A stretch of 64,000 nt of DNA from Thermococcus gammatolerans EJ3 (GTDB lineage Archaea; Methanobacteriota_B; Thermococci; Thermococcales; Thermococcaceae): positions 744,001-808,000 of the forward strand of contig NC_012804.1 of the NCBI RefSeq assembly GCF_000022365.1. Reading direction: 5' to 3'. The position numbers were made by a program, and so were the translations under genes. Shown here piece after piece: positions 61,942 through 64,000 of this stretch. The notes under the pieces are model-generated. The model was given only the letters and a program-made list of their open reading frames with translations, searched no databases and was not told the origin of the DNA. Position 1 is the first letter of the stretch; each line of letters starts with the position of its first letter.

Positions 61942-62979
61942 TCACGGGATGAGGTTCATTGGCCTGAGTTCCTCAAGGAAGTGCTTGGCAAACTCGATGG
62001 TCTTGTCGATGTCCCTCAGGTCGGCAGTTTCGACCTGACTGTGCATGTAGCGTATCGGTATGCTGAGGACAGCAGTTGCAACGCCCTCCCTGTTGATCTG
62101 CATTATGTTGGCGTCGGTTCCTGTCGGTCTTGGAGATGCCTCCACCTGGAGTGGGATGTTGTACTTCTTTGCAACCTCGTCGGCAAAGGCACGAACCTTG
62201 GGGTTGATGTTTGGGCCGACGTCCATGACCGGGCCCCCACCGAGCTTGGGCACAATCTTGCCCTTGTCGCCGACCTGCTTGGCAAAGGTGACGTCCATCG
62301 CAATGCCTATCTCGGGATCGATGGCATAGCTGGCAACTCTAGCACCCCTCAAACCGACCTCCTCCTGCACGGAGGCGACGAAGTAGATGTCTGCCTCGTG
62401 GTTCTCAACGGCCTTGGCGGCCTCTATCATGGCGTAGAGGCAAACGCGGTCGTCGAGATATGGCGTTGCAATCCTGTTCTCGTTTAGCTGAGTAAAAGCC
62501 GGAGCGAACTCGCCAACGGTTCCAACGCGGAAACCCATCTCCTCTGCTTCTTCCTTGCCCTCAGCGCCAACATCCACAACGATGGTGTCCCAGTTCGCCG
62601 CTTTCTTTCTGTCCTCGGGTTTCTGAAGGTGGGGGGGTATGTGGCCGACAACCCCAAACCTCTCACCCTTCTCTGTGAAAAACCTTATCCTCTGGGCAAC
62701 GAGGGTTCTGGGGTCAACGCCACCGACTGGAACGATGTGAAGGTAGCCCTCCTTGTCTATGTGGTTGACCATGACACCTATCTTGTCCATGTGGGCGGCG
62801 ATCATGATCTTTGGCCCGCTGCCCTTCTTGTGAGCTATAACGTTTCCGAGCTTGTCCACTTTGATCTCGTCGACATAGGGCTTGAGCTCCTCCATAACGA
62901 CGTCCCTTATTCCGAGGAACTCATAGCCAGAAACGCCGGGGGCCTCAACGATCTTCTTGAGCAGTTCGAGGTTCACCAT
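61942..62979 (-). CDS. M42 family TET aminopeptidase (second copy)
   Basis: A 345-residue M42 peptidase, paralogue of 12457-13503. Motifs are [10 protein letters not shown] near 67, YLDDRVCLY near 175, QEEVGLRG near 207, [11 protein letters not shown] near 229 and RYMHSQVE near 313. The central loop [20 protein letters not shown] differs from the other copy's, as expected for TET enzymes of distinct specificity. They may form mixed particles, as described for Pyrococcus TETs. GGAGGCG precedes the ATG. Confidence 0.94.
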   Translation of the reverse strand: MVNLELLKKIVEAPGVSGYEFLGIRDVVMEELKPYVDEIKVDKLGNVIAHKKGSGPKIMIAAHMDKIGVMVNHIDKEGYLHIVPVGGVDPRTLVAQRIRFFTEKGERFGVVGHIPPHLQKPEDRKKAANWDTIVVDVGAEGKEEAEEMGFRVGTVGEFAPAFTQLNENRIATPYLDDRVCLYAMIEAAKAVENHEADIYFVASVQEEVGLRGARVASYAIDPEIGIAMDVTFAKQVGDKGKIVPKLGGGPVMDVGPNINPKVRAFADEVAKKYNIPLQVEASPRPTGTDANIMQINREGVATAVLSIPIRYMHSQVETADLRDIDKTIEFAKHFLEELRPMNLIP

Positions 62980-63077
62980 GGTTTTCGCCTCCTTTAGATC
63001 TTCATCTGAATGTGTTCGGGTGGCTTAATAAGGTTTACCTTATGGGGAAAACGAATGAATCAGAAAAGTGGGAGAGA

Positions 63078-63680
63078 TCAGGCTTCCGGTTCGGCCAGAA
63101 CCTTGATCTTCCGGATCTCGGCGCGCTTAATCGGGTAGATCTTCCTCGCTTCCTTTGCTATTTCGCTAGCTATCTGGCCGTTGACCGACTGGAGAACGAA
63201 GTCAGCGAAGTTGAGCTCCTCTGCCTTCTTGTATATGATGTCCTGGATGATCCTCCTTATCGCCCTCTCCTGGCTGGTCTGAATCCTCCTGTAGGCGATG
63301 ACCATGCCCATGACCCTCAGCTTGTAACCGTCCTTGGTTGTGATGTTGAATATCCCGTCAACGCGCGTCGTCCTCCTCCTGACGAGCGAGCGGATGTATG
63401 AGCGCGCCAGAGTGTGCCCCTTGAACTTGGTGTAGGCGTTCTGGCCCTTGACGTCGTAGACCTGGAAGTAGAGCTTGACGTGGCCCTTGGTGAAGTCTCC
63501 GGTGAGATCCTTCAGGGTGGTCTCAACAACCCTTCCTATGACCTTTTCGGGTTCGTCAGCTGGTGTGAGGCCGATCTCCTTGCTCCCGAAGAAGTCGGGA
63601 GCGTAAACGACGAACCACTCTTTCATCTTCCACTTATCCTTGGCCGCGGTGGCCCTTCTTCTCGGATTAGCTCTTGCCAT
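63078..63680 (-). CDS. rps3ae: 30S ribosomal protein S3Ae
   Basis: A 200-residue S3Ae (eukaryotic S1e): basic N-terminus [20 protein letters not shown], core [20 protein letters not shown] and [20 protein letters not shown], and basic C-terminus. The length and start are those of archaeal S3Ae. GGAGGTGT precedes the ATG. It follows pcc1 on the same strand. Confidence 0.96.
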   Translation of the reverse strand: MARANPRRRATAAKDKWKMKEWFVVYAPDFFGSKEIGLTPADEPEKVIGRVVETTLKDLTGDFTKGHVKLYFQVYDVKGQNAYTKFKGHTLARSYIRSLVRRRTTRVDGIFNITTKDGYKLRVMGMVIAYRRIQTSQERAIRRIIQDIIYKKAEELNFADFVLQSVNGQIASEIAKEARKIYPIKRAEIRKIKVLAEPEA

Positions 63681-63695
63681 CTTAACACCTCCACT

Positions 63696-63956
63696 TCACA
63701 CCTTTTCGGCGATTTCCTCGGCGATCTTGACCGAAAACACAAGGTCATCGAGAGCCTTGATGAGGGTCTCAATATCCCCCGAGTATTTAATCTTTGTCCT
63801 TACGATCCCATCAACCCATCGGGTTTCCACATTTAAACTTTTCTTTAGTTTAGCTGGCATGGACTCGTTATCAACCTGAACAGCCTCGGCAACGGCCTTC
63901 GCAGTTTTCTCATCCCCGTACCTCCAGGTGATCTCAGCCTGAGCCTCAATCTTCAC
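63696..63956 (-). CDS. pcc1: KEOPS complex subunit Pcc1
   Basis: An 86-residue Pcc1, dimerisation subunit of the KEOPS complex, which makes t6A in tRNAs. The pattern KIEAQAEITWRYGDEKTAKA, then VQVDNESMP and the C-terminal helix IETLIKALDDLVFSVKIAEE is typical. The start is a GTG at 63956 behind GGAAAGGAC. The gene overlaps the end of an upstream frame and precedes rps3ae, a known Thermococcales order. Confidence 0.92.
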   Translation of the reverse strand: MKIEAQAEITWRYGDEKTAKAVAEAVQVDNESMPAKLKKSLNVETRWVDGIVRTKIKYSGDIETLIKALDDLVFSVKIAEEIAEKV

Positions 63957-64000
63957 TGTCCTTTCCTCCGGCCACTTGCTTTGCCAGAGCCTCGTTGAAC
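63946..64000 (-). CDS. 3' end of an upstream gene (17 residues)
   Basis: Reading in from the window edge, one frame gives FNEALAKQVAGGKDSED and a stop at 63946, overlapping the pcc1 start by 11 bases. In related genomes a DHH-family (RecJ-like) gene precedes pcc1, as I recall; the piece is too short to confirm. Confidence 0.4.
   Translation of the reverse strand, partial: FNEALAKQVAGGKDSED

Overview
The window reads as chromosome of a hyperthermophilic euryarchaeon of the order Thermococcales, most likely the genus Thermococcus. The evidence is ADP-dependent glucokinase, a complete mannosylglycerate operon, archaeal information-processing genes (aIF2-alpha, Nop10, RNA polymerase subunit P, ribosomal proteins L37Ae, S17e and S3Ae, Pcc1, NMD3-like, TATA-binding protein), GGTGGT/GGTGAT-type ribosome binding sites, short leaders behind TTTAWA-type box A promoters, and a Phr-type heat-shock regulator. 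Coding density is very high and many genes overlap by 1-17 bases.

Layout. 1-8.3 kb: small conserved proteins (YjbQ family, M55 D-aminopeptidase), a four-gene operon for a secreted protein plus ABC-2 exporter in which three consecutive genes use TTG starts, an XPD helicase and a class III pilin-like protein. 8.5-12.3 kb: a 1292-residue receptor-like protein kinase with an outside beta-propeller, five PEGA domains, one membrane segment and an inside Ser/Thr kinase. 12.4-18.8 kb: TET aminopeptidase, SfsA, rpoP/L37Ae, a ubiquitin-like small protein, a split LysO-type exporter, and aIF2-alpha/Nop10/PAC2. 18.9-30.2 kb: a secreted Cys-rich protein, the mannosylglycerate operon (mpgS-mpgP-manC-membrane protein-manB), glucokinase and a metal-chelate ABC importer with a palindromic operator.

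30.2-36.7 kb is a carbon monoxide dehydrogenase island: cooC faces cooF-cooS-ferredoxin-flavoprotein-cooF-like-hydrogenase protease. No hydrogenase structural genes are present, so CO electrons most plausibly reach the flavoprotein and NAD(P) or ferredoxin. It is followed by a second-type TBP, a CDF metal exporter, two ABC-2 exporters separated by a decayed HTH regulator, and an OsmC-like protein.

43.4-54.5 kb is the most unusual block. It holds two TSUP permeases, two TDT permeases, an ACR3/BASS-like permease lacking the arsenite cysteine, a NifX-like protein, a SufBC pair, a two-cluster ferredoxin, two HTH regulators, a four-helix membrane protein and a radical SAM/SPASM enzyme, with several palindromes in its promoters. 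I infer an undescribed sulfur-oxyanion or thio-compound handling module; the substrate is unknown. 54.5-64 kb returns to housekeeping genes, and includes a tRNA-Ser(CGA) with a 16-bp duplicate of its anticodon arm 288 bp downstream, suggesting a trace of an integrated element.
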